Positions 45,806-53,681 of a DNA stretch of 64,000 bases are shown one piece after another. The stretch lies in the NCBI GenBank assembly GCA_964461995.1, contig CAYWXL010000011.1, positions 30,112-94,111 on the forward strand, in the 5' to 3' direction. The first letter of the stretch is position 1. Every line of letters starts with the position of its first letter. Origin of the DNA: JALSRK01 sp964461995. GTDB lineage: Bacteria > Acidobacteriota > Terriglobia > Bryobacterales > Bryobacteraceae. Below the pieces are notes generated by a model. That model saw only the letters and a list, made by a program, of their open reading frames with translations. It did no database searches and had not been told where the DNA came from. The position numbers and the translations under genes are program-made.

Positions 45806-45853
45806 TCTCCAGGCCCCGCATCCGTCCCACCCCGGCAGCGGGGACCCGAGATC

Positions 45854-45901
45854 AGCGGACCTGGACTCGCCCGCTCGTGGCGGGTCAGGGTCCGCTTTTT
45901 T
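45854..45901 (+). terminator. Strong intrinsic terminator of hsp20
   Basis: Perfect 8-bp stem AGCGGACC (45854-45861) with GGTCCGCT (45889-45896), an inner CCCGC/GCGGG stem, and a run of six Ts at the 3' side. This is the clearest rho-independent terminator in the window. Confidence 0.9.
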
Positions 45902-46003
45902 GTTTGACGGACCGGCCCGCCTTCCGGCGCCGCTGCCAGGCCCCTAAAACGTCGCAAGGGTTCCATTTCGATACAATCAAGCGACAATGGAGCGGGGGAG
46001 TCT

Positions 46004-47101
46004 GTGAAAGAACGCAGTGTTCTTTGGAATCTAGCCGCTTTGGTCATCGTCATCGCGGGGCTGAGCTACGCCTCCTCGCTGATCACCTTGGTTTTGGTGG
46101 CGGTGTTCATCGCCATGGTGAGCGCTCCGGCGGTGCTGTGGCTGCGGGCGCGGGGTTTGCCGTCGGCGCTGGCCGTCTTGGCCGTCGTATTGGGTGTGGC
46201 GGGCTTCTTCACTGCCGTCGGGGCCCTCGTCGGCACTTCGATCAATGCGTTCGTGCGCGCCGCCCCGGTTTATAAAGCGCGCCTGGATGGCCAGGTGGCC
46301 ACCCTGCTCGATTGGCTGCGCCAGCAGGGACTCGAGACCTACGGGATGGACCTGTTGCAGTCGGTCGAGATCGGTTCGGTGATGTCGCTGATCGGCAACC
46401 TGCTCGGGGCGTTGGGCGGGCTGCTGGGCAACGGCCTGGTGATCCTCATCATCGTCGTATTCATCCTCTTCGAAGTCCCGGGGATGCCGGCGAAATTCCG
46501 AGCGGCGTTTCCGGACTCGGAAGACTCACTGGGACGGCTGCGGCTCATCGCCGAGAACGTGGAGCGCTACGTGATGCTGAAAACGTTCGTCAGCCTGCTG
46601 ACGGGGGTGGTGCTGGGCTTCTGGGTGGCCGTGCTCGGCGTTGATTTCGCCCTGCTGTGGGGCTTGCTCGCCTTCCTGCTGAACTACATTCCGACCTTCG
46701 GCTCGATCGTGGCCGGCGTGCCGGCGGTTCTGATGGCCTTGGTGCAATTCGGTCCCGGCGTGGCTCTGCTGGTGTTGATCGGGTTTCTCGTGGTGAACTT
46801 CCTGGTGGGCAATGTCCTTGAGCCGAAACTGATGGGCCAGGGGATGGGCTTGTCCACGCTGGTAGTCTTCGTCTCGTTGCTCGCCTGGGGCTCGGTGTTG
46901 GGGCTTGGCGGCATGTTCCTGGCGGTCCCGCTAACGATGGCGCTGAAGATTGTCCTCGACAGCAGCCCGGAGACGCGGTGGCTCGCCGTTCTAATGGGTC
47001 CGGAACCCAAGGAGCCGAAGCAAGCAGGCCAGGCATTGCCGGTTCCGGGAGCGCCGGAGTCCCAGGATACCGATGCTCAACCCCGCGCCCGGTCCATGTA
47101 A
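46004..47101 (+). CDS. AI-2E family transporter (PerM/YdiK-like permease)
   Basis: 365 aa from GTG. About eight transmembrane helices with the family layout: NLAALVIVIAGLSYASSLI at the N-terminus, a soluble loop (FVRAAPVYKARLDGQVATLLDWL), and the conserved second half FLLNYIPTFGSIVAGVPAVLMAL and GMGLSTLVVFVSLLAWGSVLGLGGMFLAVPLTMALKIVL. Family members export small solutes or signalling molecules, some as Na+/H+ antiporters; the cargo is not predictable. Its last 25 bases overlap the convergent efp gene. Confidence 0.93.
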   Translation: MKERSVLWNLAALVIVIAGLSYASSLITLVLVAVFIAMVSAPAVLWLRARGLPSALAVLAVVLGVAGFFTAVGALVGTSINAFVRAAPVYKARLDGQVATLLDWLRQQGLETYGMDLLQSVEIGSVMSLIGNLLGALGGLLGNGLVILIIVVFILFEVPGMPAKFRAAFPDSEDSLGRLRLIAENVERYVMLKTFVSLLTGVVLGFWVAVLGVDFALLWGLLAFLLNYIPTFGSIVAGVPAVLMALVQFGPGVALLVLIGFLVVNFLVGNVLEPKLMGQGMGLSTLVVFVSLLAWGSVLGLGGMFLAVPLTMALKIVLDSSPETRWLAVLMGPEPKEPKQAGQALPVPGAPESQDTDAQPRARSM

Positions 47102-47640
47102 GCGAGCTTTGCGGTCTCCAGCCGGATGACGTCGCCCGTCTTAATGAACTGCGGCACCATCACTTGAATGCCGTTTTCGAGCCGTGCCTCTTTCCACGTG
47201 TTGTCCTGCTGATTGTGGACGGGCGGGGCGGTCTCAGCCACCCGGACCTCAACAAAATCGGGGAACTGCACGCTCACCGGCCGGCCCTCCACGAACTCGA
47301 TCGACACGCGCATCTGCTCCACCAGCAGCTTCTCCTGGGGCCCGATCAGCGAGGCTGGCAGCTCCACCTGTTCATACGTGTCGGGGTTCATGAAAACGCA
47401 GTTCTCGCCGTCCCGATAGAGGAACTCGAACGGCATCTTGTCGAGGGCCACGTCTTCCAACTTGAGGTCGGCCCGAAAACCGTAGTCCTTGAGAGTTCCC
47501 GTCTCCAGATTCTGCAAATGTACGTGGGTCACTCCGCCCATCTTGCCTTGGCCGGAGTGATGGTCCGCTGCGAGGACCTTCCAAAGCTGGCCTTCGTGAC
47601 GGATGGCCATACCGGGGCGCAATTGCGACGCTGTCACCAT
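47077..47640 (-). CDS. efp: Elongation factor P
   Basis: 187 aa from ATG 47640; an ATG at 47658 adds six residues that are not family-like. EF-P binds the ribosome between P and E sites and relieves stalling at polyproline. All three beta-barrel domains are present, ending in NGIQVMVPQFIKTGDVIRLET. The tip loop that normally reads PGKGxA is SGQGKMG (residues 29-35), so Gln31 takes the modified Lys/Arg position and Lys33 is shifted; the modification system cannot be inferred. The stop overlaps the permease by 25 bases. Confidence 0.93.
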   Translation of the reverse strand: MVTASQLRPGMAIRHEGQLWKVLAADHHSGQGKMGGVTHVHLQNLETGTLKDYGFRADLKLEDVALDKMPFEFLYRDGENCVFMNPDTYEQVELPASLIGPQEKLLVEQMRVSIEFVEGRPVSVQFPDFVEVRVAETAPPVHNQQDNTWKEARLENGIQVMVPQFIKTGDVIRLETAKLAYMDRARG

Positions 47641-47710
47641 GGCACACTCCCCGGCCATATCCTACCGCGGGAAGGCGGACCCAATCCAGAGGCACATCCG
47701 AGCCGGCCGC

Positions 47711-48673
47711 TCAGCGGAAGAGCACCCGCCACGTGGCGACGGTGAGCGCGTGCGTGACCATGGCCGCGCGGATGCCGCGGCCGTAAATGAAAGCCCGCCC
47801 GTAGAACCAGCCAGCAGCCGCCGCCACGATCGCGAAGCGCCAGTTCGGGAACTCGCGGAACGGCAGGTGTACGGCGCCGAACGCGACCGCAGCCAGCACG
47901 ATCCCCACCCGCAAGCCTAGCCACGCCGAAAGCCACTGCTGCAGAAGGCCGCGGAAGAAGAACTCCTCGCCCAACGCCACCACCCAGAGCATGCCGAAAA
48001 AAGTGGCGGGCCATTTCCACCACCACCCTGCCGCCGGCTCGAAACGGGCGAACTCCAGGCCGTAGGTCAGAACGGCGCCGAGCGGTAGAAAGGCGAGGAA
48101 ATGCCGCAGACCGGCGAGCCATTCCCGGCGATCCGGCCAGAAACCGAATCCGATGCCTTCCATCCGCCGGAACCACAGTGCGCATACGATGCCCAGGCGG
48201 ATCCACAGCAACTGGCCGAGAATCTCCATGCGCAGGCCGCCGGCGGGCTCCGGATAGATGTAGCGGAACCAGCCGGACATGTACACGCCCGCCACCAACG
48301 CAAGGAACCCGAGGTCGGTAAGAGGATGTTCTGGCAGGGCCCGGTACCATGTGGTGATGGCCAAGACGCAGCCAGCTAGCAGGAGCAGACGTTCCCAGCC
48401 GAATACGCCCGTGGGAACGGTGAGGACCAGATACGCGGGAAGCGCACTGGCCGGCAACAGCCAGAAGCGCGCCCTGACCATTGATTGACAGCGTTCCCGC
48501 ACCTCCGCAAAGGCGAGACCCGCGTACAACGACAGCTCCGTAAGCAGCGCCGCCGCGGCGGGAACTGCCACCGCCGCAGGAATATGGCGGTAGGTCGAAT
48601 AGAAGTACCCGCCGACGGCGCCCGTAAGCCACAAGACGGCCAACGTGACGCGATAGGCGCGCATGGCGTTCAT
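47711..48673 (-). CDS. CPBP-family intramembrane glutamic protease (Abi/Rce1-like)
   Basis: 320 aa from ATG 48673. About eight membrane helices. The CPBP signature is GEEFFFRGLLQQWLS (EExxxR), followed by AAVAFGAVHLPF, where the His belongs to the second motif, and a final THALTV with the third-motif histidine. Such proteins cleave membrane substrates or process prenylated peptides. The frame is open to 48835 but the upstream part overlaps the divergent GAF gene's promoter region and is not convincing. Its operon partner is not evident. Confidence 0.9.
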   Translation of the reverse strand: MNAMRAYRVTLAVLWLTGAVGGYFYSTYRHIPAAVAVPAAAALLTELSLYAGLAFAEVRERCQSMVRARFWLLPASALPAYLVLTVPTGVFGWERLLLLAGCVLAITTWYRALPEHPLTDLGFLALVAGVYMSGWFRYIYPEPAGGLRMEILGQLLWIRLGIVCALWFRRMEGIGFGFWPDRREWLAGLRHFLAFLPLGAVLTYGLEFARFEPAAGWWWKWPATFFGMLWVVALGEEFFFRGLLQQWLSAWLGLRVGIVLAAVAFGAVHLPFREFPNWRFAIVAAAAGWFYGRAFIYGRGIRAAMVTHALTVATWRVLFR

Positions 48674-48822
48674 CTTAGCATCCGCCTCCAACGGCGCTCC
48701 CCCTGTGCGGATCCGCGCCAGTAGCCGCTCCGCCGCGGCCTGGTCAGCGATAGTTCCGGCCCCTGAAGTGGGTCCGCCGGCTTTTCGTCCGCGCCGGGAC
48801 GTCCGGGCGTTTTGGGATAATA

Positions 48823-49434
48823 GTGCTGGTGCCACGCGTGAAAGAGCTGGAGCGCCGGCTCCAGGAAACGGAACGACAGCTTCGGCTTTTCCAGCGGATT
48901 AGCCGCATGATGGCCCGGGATCAGAGCTTGCAGGACGTCCTGCAAGAGTGTGTCTCTCTGATCGCCGAGTTCATGGAATGCGACTCCTGCTTGTTGTACC
49001 TTCTCGACGGCGATGAGCTGGTGCTTTGCGCTTCGAGCGCCCCGCAGCGGGACTCGATCGGGCGCGTGCGCCTGAGGCTCGCCGAGGGCCTGACGGGCTG
49101 GGTGGCCCGTGAACGCCGGCTCCTGGCCATTTCCCGGGAGGCTTACAACGATCCCCGCTTCAAGCTCTTCCGCGATCTGCCGGAGGATACTTACGAGGCT
49201 TTCCTCTCGGCGCCGGTAATTGCCCGGAACCGGGTCGTCGGGGTCATCAACGTGCAGCACCGTGCTCCACATTCTCACACGGGGGGCGAGATGGAGCTGC
49301 TTTCTACGGTCGGCGAGCAGATCGGCTGCCTTCTCGTCCTGGCCCGGATGGATCCCGCTACCTTGGACAAAGTCAGTCACGCCGAACTTGCTTTATCGGC
49401 TGCCGGCGGCTCCCGCACCTCGGACAATAGATAA
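48823..49434 (+). CDS. GAF-domain sensor protein
   Basis: 203 aa if GTG 48823 is used; GTG 48829 or 48838 are equally possible. A short coiled segment (VKELERRLQETERQLRLFQRI) precedes a GAF domain at about residues 35-175 (LQECVSLIAEFMECDSCLLYLLDGDELVLCA; GLTGWVARERRLLAI; VVGVINVQHRAPH). The C-terminus is short and has no kinase or output domain, so it must act through a partner. A GATAAT at 48816-48821 lies seven bases before GTG 48829, suggesting a leaderless message. The Ycf48-like gene begins four bases after the stop. Confidence 0.82.
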   Translation: MLVPRVKELERRLQETERQLRLFQRISRMMARDQSLQDVLQECVSLIAEFMECDSCLLYLLDGDELVLCASSAPQRDSIGRVRLRLAEGLTGWVARERRLLAISREAYNDPRFKLFRDLPEDTYEAFLSAPVIARNRVVGVINVQHRAPHSHTGGEMELLSTVGEQIGCLLVLARMDPATLDKVSHAELALSAAGGSRTSDNR

Positions 49435-49437
49435 ACC

Positions 49438-50565
49438 ATGAAGTCGCGGCGAACGCCGGGAAGAATTTGCCGTCTGGCGGCTTTCGTCCTGCTGGCGGCG
49501 GTTTCTTCGGTGGGGGCGCCGCGCTGGACTCTGCAGTACTTCTACGATGTCATCGATTGGCAATACGTAATCGCCGATATCGCGTTTCCTTCCCCGCGGC
49601 GCGGCGTGGCGGTCGGCTACCGGACCAATGGAAGTAAAGTTCGGCCCTACGCTGTGGTCACCAGTGACGGGGGACGCACCTGGTCGGAAGTCAAACTCAA
49701 GGAACGTCCGTTGTCGCTATTCTTCCTCAATGAAACGATCGGCTGGATGGTGACCGAGCGCGGCCTCTGGCAGACCCTCGAGGCCGGGAGGAACTGGCGG
49801 CGGATCACGAAACACAAAAGAAAAATGCTCCGCGTGTGGTTTGTGGACGAGCGCCGGGGCTGGGCCGTAGGCCGGCAGAAGTCGATCTGGCAGACGGCCG
49901 ACGGGGGGCGAAGCTGGGAACCGCTGCCGGTAGCCGCAGCGCCGAAGACAACGAAAGAATACACGCAGTATACGTGGATCACTTTCGCCAATCCTTACCA
50001 CGGCGCTATCGTCGGCTACAGCCAACCTCCCCGCCGGCGCCGGACACGCCTGCCCGCCTGGATGGATCCGGAGCGCGCCTCGCGGGAGCGGGAATGGCCG
50101 ACCTTGTCGATTGTGATCCAGACCACTGATGGGGGGAAAACCTGGCGCCATTCCACGCTGTCGATGTTCGGTTACATCAGTCGGCTTCGGCTGCGTCCTG
50201 ACGGCAGCGGCCTTGTCCTCGTCCGTTTCCGGCGGGCGTTCCGGTGGCCCTCGGAGGTCTACCGGATCGACATCCGCAACAACGAGACCGACCGCGTATT
50301 CCGACGGCGGAACCGGGCGATCACCGACATCGTTCTCAGCAGCCGGGGACGCGCTTACCTGGCCGGCTACGAGCCGGTGGGAACGCTGCTGGACAATCCT
50401 GTTCCCGGGCGGGTCGTGGTACTCTACAGCGACGATTTCCGGAACTGGCGTGAGATGAAGGTGGATTACCGGGCGAACGCCAAACGCGTCGTCCTCGCGG
50501 CGGCCGGGGAGCAAATCTGGGCGGCCACCGACACCGGAATGATACTGAAACTAGCCGACGAGTGA
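49438..50565 (+). CDS. Secreted Ycf48/BNR-type beta-propeller protein
   Basis: 375 aa with an N-terminal signal (LAAFVLLAAVSSVGAP). Repeated blades carry the pattern of the Ycf48/BNR family, TSDGGRTWSEV, LWQTLEAGRNWRRI, WAVGRQKSIWQTADGGRSWEPL and QTTDGGKTWRHS, giving a six- to seven-bladed propeller. Ycf48 assists photosystem II in cyanobacteria, but in heterotrophs the ligand is unknown. It starts four bases after the GAF gene, so the two are co-transcribed. Confidence 0.85.
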   Translation: MKSRRTPGRICRLAAFVLLAAVSSVGAPRWTLQYFYDVIDWQYVIADIAFPSPRRGVAVGYRTNGSKVRPYAVVTSDGGRTWSEVKLKERPLSLFFLNETIGWMVTERGLWQTLEAGRNWRRITKHKRKMLRVWFVDERRGWAVGRQKSIWQTADGGRSWEPLPVAAAPKTTKEYTQYTWITFANPYHGAIVGYSQPPRRRRTRLPAWMDPERASREREWPTLSIVIQTTDGGKTWRHSTLSMFGYISRLRLRPDGSGLVLVRFRRAFRWPSEVYRIDIRNNETDRVFRRRNRAITDIVLSSRGRAYLAGYEPVGTLLDNPVPGRVVVLYSDDFRNWREMKVDYRANAKRVVLAAAGEQIWAATDTGMILKLADE

Positions 50566-50652
50566 AACAGAATCGCTCCTCGTTGTTTTATCCACAGAAA
50601 CTTCACCGTTCCTCCGGTGTAACTCATTGATTTTCACTGAGAAAAAACATGA

Positions 50653-51545
50653 GGAAAACCGCCTGCGGCGATGACGGTTTTCCTTGACTTTGAGGCGGTT
50701 TGGGTTCATGCTGGGTATGGTTCCAAGAGGTTCACGGACCAGTGAGCCGGGCGGATCACTACGAGTCCGAAACGTTGATCCGGAAGTGAGCGGGGCCTTC
50801 GGGAGCGCCGCTTTCGGGGAGTGACGGGCCACCGGGTGAGCCGCTGAGGCAAGCTTACCGGTCGGGAACGAAGCGGAGCGCTACGATCCAGAGGGGGTGA
50901 AACCCCGAAGGGGAGCGGATGCTTCGGGAAAGGCCGGAACTGGTGAGCAGGAACCGGATAACGGGTTCTGGGTGAAGATCTTCCCCGCCAGGGAGAGGCC
51001 TCGAAGGCGAGGAAGGGAGCCTTGAGCCGAACGGATTCGGCGACTGCATGCCAGAGCGTTGAAGAAGGCGGGCCGGGAACGATGATCCCGCCCTGGCAGA
51101 GCCTGGAAGGGCTTGGCTGGTGCGGGGGAGCGAAAGGTCTCTTCGAGACGCTGGCTTCGTCCAACCGGGAACCGGCGCAGTTCGGAGGCGCTGAAGGTTC
51201 GCCGCCAAAAGCGGTGGATCGGAGCCGAGGAACCAGCGGGGTACCGGGTTGGATGCCACGCTCATGCCGAGCGCGCCGGCAGGGGAGCACATTGGGAAGT
51301 GGGTCACTTGGAACCTTTTTCTTTTGCCGTCCGGGAGGCCCAGGAATCCCCAGCGGGGGCTGGAGAGGGAAGTTCCGGTGTTCGCCCGAAGTGGCCGGCA
51401 GCAGGTCTGCCCCGCCTCAGTGGAGCAAGGCAAGTGATGTAAGGTGAATACCTTAGCTGCTTTCTAGGTGAAGATTCCTCTTTACCTGGCTGCCCCCCGC
51501 ATGTTAGGTTAATGGTACTAGAACTATTTGACGTTTGGTTCTAAG
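50653..51545 (+). ncRNA. Candidate large structured non-coding RNA, unidentified
   Basis: The 1065 bases between the Ycf48-like and PilZ genes contain no credible gene. Perfect or near-perfect hairpins are packed along the plus strand: GGAAAACCG/CGGTTTTCC (50653-50661 with 50675-50683); GCCGAA/TTCGGC with loop CGGA (51026-51041); coaxial TGCCAG+GGCGGG (51049-51054, 51067-51072) with CCCGCC+CTGGCA (51087-51098); GTCTC/GAGAC (51137-51149); CGCTC/GAGCG (51259-51273); CCCC/GGGG (51348-51358); GGCAG/CTGCC (51397-51411); TAAGGT/ACCTTA (51440-51455); and AGGTGAAGA with TCTTTACCT (51466-51487). A TTGACT at 50685 resembles a -35. A T5CT4 run (51316-51325) could be an internal or terminal signal, so the ends are uncertain. 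It matches no RNA family I know (not RNase P, tmRNA, 6S, SRP or a group II domain V). Confidence 0.45.
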
Positions 51546-51630
51546 CGCGAGTCGGGTGACTACCGGACCCTCTCCCTGCGGAACTCGGACTCCCGCCTCG
51601 CGGCAGACGCGATCTAGCGGAGACAAAAGG

Positions 51631-52047
51631 ATGGCGGTGCGTCAGCAATCGGAGCGTTGCTTGTGTTCGGAGCTGGTCGAAGTCGTCTGGACAGACGCTT
51701 TCGGCCGGCGCCGGCGCGAAACGGTCAACCTGGGTGAAATCTGGAAAAATGGCGCCGTGCTGGAATCCGAGTCGCCGATCCGGCAGAATTCTCGCGTGGA
51801 GATCCGCTGTCGCGGGGCGGTTTTTTCCGGTGAGGTGTCCCGCTGTACGGCCGACTTCGTAGGATATCTCGTCGAAGTTGAGTTCGCTCCCGGGGTGGAG
51901 TGGAGCCGTGAGACTTACGAGCCGGAGCATTTCTTCGATCCGGCGGCCATGAAGCCGGCCACGGCGCGCAAAGGGCTTGCGGCGAGGAATCACGAGATGC
52001 TCGAGAAGTGCTTCCGCAGACTGGCCGGCAACCCAGGGGCGAACTAG
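51631..52047 (+). CDS. PilZ-like domain protein
   Basis: 138 aa from ATG 51631, preceded by AAAAGG; the longer frame to 51535 has an implausible N-terminus. The central part (RRRRETVNLGEIWKNGAVLESESPI; VEIRCRGAVFSGEVSRCTADFVGYLVEVEF) resembles a PilZ-type beta-barrel, but the canonical RxxxR and D/NxSxxG c-di-GMP motifs are incomplete (RRRRE and LGEIWKNG). Ligand binding is uncertain. It follows the candidate RNA directly and converges with the PPK2 genes. Confidence 0.65.
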   Translation: MAVRQQSERCLCSELVEVVWTDAFGRRRRETVNLGEIWKNGAVLESESPIRQNSRVEIRCRGAVFSGEVSRCTADFVGYLVEVEFAPGVEWSRETYEPEHFFDPAAMKPATARKGLAARNHEMLEKCFRRLAGNPGAN

Positions 52048-52105
52048 GCGCCGACTGCGCCTGTTTCACTATCGAGCCTCCGCCAAAGCGGCGGCTGCCT
52101 GTGGG

Positions 52106-52867
52106 TCACGGTTTCTTCTTGCTTTTTTTCTTCTTCTTCGCCAGTGGATCTCGCGGCTCATAGTCGAGTTCCCGCGAAAGAACCTCCACCACGGTGGTCA
52201 ACGCCTTGACCCGCGCCCAGTACTTGTCTTCCCCTTCCACCACCGTCCAGGGCGCCGTCACTGTACTCGTTTTGAGCAACATGTCCTCGACCGCTTGCGC
52301 GTACAGCGGCCATTTCTCGCGGTTGCGCCAGTCCTCCTCCGTAAGTTTCCAGCTCTTGTACGCGATCGACTTACGCTGTTCGAACCGCCGGAGTTGTTCC
52401 TCGCGGCTGATATGGATCCAGAACTTGATGATGATCGTCCCGAAGTCGTGCAGTTGCCGTTCGAAGGAGTTGATCTCCCGGTAGGCCCTTTTCCACTCGT
52501 CCTCGGTGGCGAAGCCTTCTACGCGCTCTACGAGGACGCGTCCATACCAGCTCCGGTCAAAAATCGCGATCTGCCCCCGCTCGGGCAGACGCCGCCAGAA
52601 GCGCCAGAGGTAGTGGTGCTCCTTGTCGTCGCCCTGCGGGGCGCTAATCGGGTAGACGACATAGCCGCGGGGGTCCATGCGCGCCGTGAGGCGCTTGATG
52701 CTGCCGCCCTTGCCGGCTGCGTCCCAGCCTTCGTAGACGATCACTACGGGCCGCTTCTGGACGTAGACCTGATAGGCGAGTTCACGGACCTGGACCTGCC
52801 GCCGCTGGAGCTGGCGCTGGTACTCCTTCTTGCTGAGCGACAGAGTGAGATCGACGGTCTCGAGCAT
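52106..52867 (-). CDS. PPK2-family polyphosphate kinase, second gene of a coupled pair
   Basis: 253 aa from ATG 52867. P-loop fold with Walker A in YEGWDAAGKGGSIK (residues 45-58), the lid-region motif FDRSWYGRVLVERVEGF (103-119) and FWIHISREEQLRRF. It ends in a lysine-rich tail. PPK2 enzymes phosphorylate nucleotides (AMP, ADP or GDP) with polyphosphate or the reverse. All catalytic motifs are intact, and FDRSWYGR matches the active domain of two-domain polyphosphate:AMP phosphotransferases. The start overlaps the previous stop (TGATG). Frames further upstream lie within the other PPK2 gene. Confidence 0.92.
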   Translation of the reverse strand: MLETVDLTLSLSKKEYQRQLQRRQVQVRELAYQVYVQKRPVVIVYEGWDAAGKGGSIKRLTARMDPRGYVVYPISAPQGDDKEHHYLWRFWRRLPERGQIAIFDRSWYGRVLVERVEGFATEDEWKRAYREINSFERQLHDFGTIIIKFWIHISREEQLRRFEQRKSIAYKSWKLTEEDWRNREKWPLYAQAVEDMLLKTSTVTAPWTVVEGEDKYWARVKALTTVVEVLSRELDYEPRDPLAKKKKKSKKKP

Positions 52868-53652
52868 CAGGTGCTTCCTTTCAGGGAATCCTCGACCGCC
52901 ACCCGAGCCATGCGCTCGTCCTCCGTGTAATAGGGCGGCGCCTGATCGCCCAACTTCTCTTCCAGCGCCCGGATCAGGCTGACGAAGATCTTCTTCCGCG
53001 TGAACCAGCGGTCGGTTGCTTCGACGATCGTCCAAGGTCCCCACTCGGTGTCGGTCCGCTCGAACATCTCCTCGGCCGCCAGCAGATACTCGTCATACTT
53101 TTCGTGCCGCTTCCAGTCCTCGGGGGTGACGCGCCAGCTCTCCAGCGGATCCTTTTCGAGCTTGCGGAACCGCTTGCGCTGTTCTTTCTTGCTGATGTGG
53201 AGCCAGAACTTGACGATCACCGCACCGTCGTCGGCGAGCATGCGCTCGAAATCCACGATGTCGCGATAAGCGCGGCTCCACTCGCGCTTCGGCGTGAGTT
53301 TCTCGACCCGCTCCACCAGGACCCGCTGGTACCAGCTCAGGTCGAAGATCGCCATCTCGCCGTAGGCTGGCGTTTTCAACCAGAAGCGCCAAAGCCATGG
53401 CCTCTGCTTCTCGTAAGTCCGCGGGGCCTGGATCTTGTGTAGCTTAAACCCTCGGGGATCGAGACGCTCGGTGAGGGTCCCAATAGCCGAGCCCTTGCCT
53501 GCCGCATCCCAGCCCTCGAAGATGACGATCGAAGGAATTCGATGATCCCAGCAGGCTTTCTCCAGGTCATACAGGCGCCGCTGCAATCCGGGGAGCAGTT
53601 TTTTGTACTCTTTTTTCGAAAGTTTCAGGTCGAGATTTAGTTTTTCGAGCAC
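52867..53652 (-). CDS. PPK2-family protein, first gene of the pair, altered lid motif
   Basis: 261 aa. It keeps Walker A (FEGWDAAGKGSAIG, residues 45-58) and aligns without gaps to its neighbour through the next 60 residues, but the FDRSWY motif reads FDLSWYQR (103-110), so a normally invariant arginine is leucine. In two-domain PAP enzymes of the TIGR03708 type, the N-terminal PPK2 domain is the degenerate one; this gene has that place in the operon. It may be a regulatory or structural partner. The stop overlaps the next ATG as TGATG. Confidence 0.9.
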   Translation of the reverse strand: MLEKLNLDLKLSKKEYKKLLPGLQRRLYDLEKACWDHRIPSIVIFEGWDAAGKGSAIGTLTERLDPRGFKLHKIQAPRTYEKQRPWLWRFWLKTPAYGEMAIFDLSWYQRVLVERVEKLTPKREWSRAYRDIVDFERMLADDGAVIVKFWLHISKKEQRKRFRKLEKDPLESWRVTPEDWKRHEKYDEYLLAAEEMFERTDTEWGPWTIVEATDRWFTRKKIFVSLIRALEEKLGDQAPPYYTEDERMARVAVEDSLKGST

Positions 53653-53681
53653 GCTTTCCTCCCCCGCAACGGTGGATCCGA

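Noticed and set aside
50685..50730. Promoter for the candidate RNA (TTGACT with CATGCT 17 bases later)
   Set aside because: The -35 is reasonable but the -10 match is poor, so I did not list it as a feature.
51297..51325. Rho-independent terminator (AAGTG/CACTT hairpin then T-run)
   Set aside because: The stem is only 5 bp with a 3-base loop and six bases separate it from the Ts; structured sequence continues beyond it.
50706..51433. Two antisense frames of about 190 residues over the candidate RNA region
   Set aside because: They overlap each other in different frames, are rich in Pro, Arg and Ser with no domain, signal or start signals, and are what a purine-rich plus strand produces on its complement.
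51440..51560. tRNA-like or 5S-like element in the AT-richer end of the candidate RNA
   Set aside because: GGTTCTAAG loosely resembles a T-loop, but there is no acceptor stem, anticodon arm or 5S consensus.
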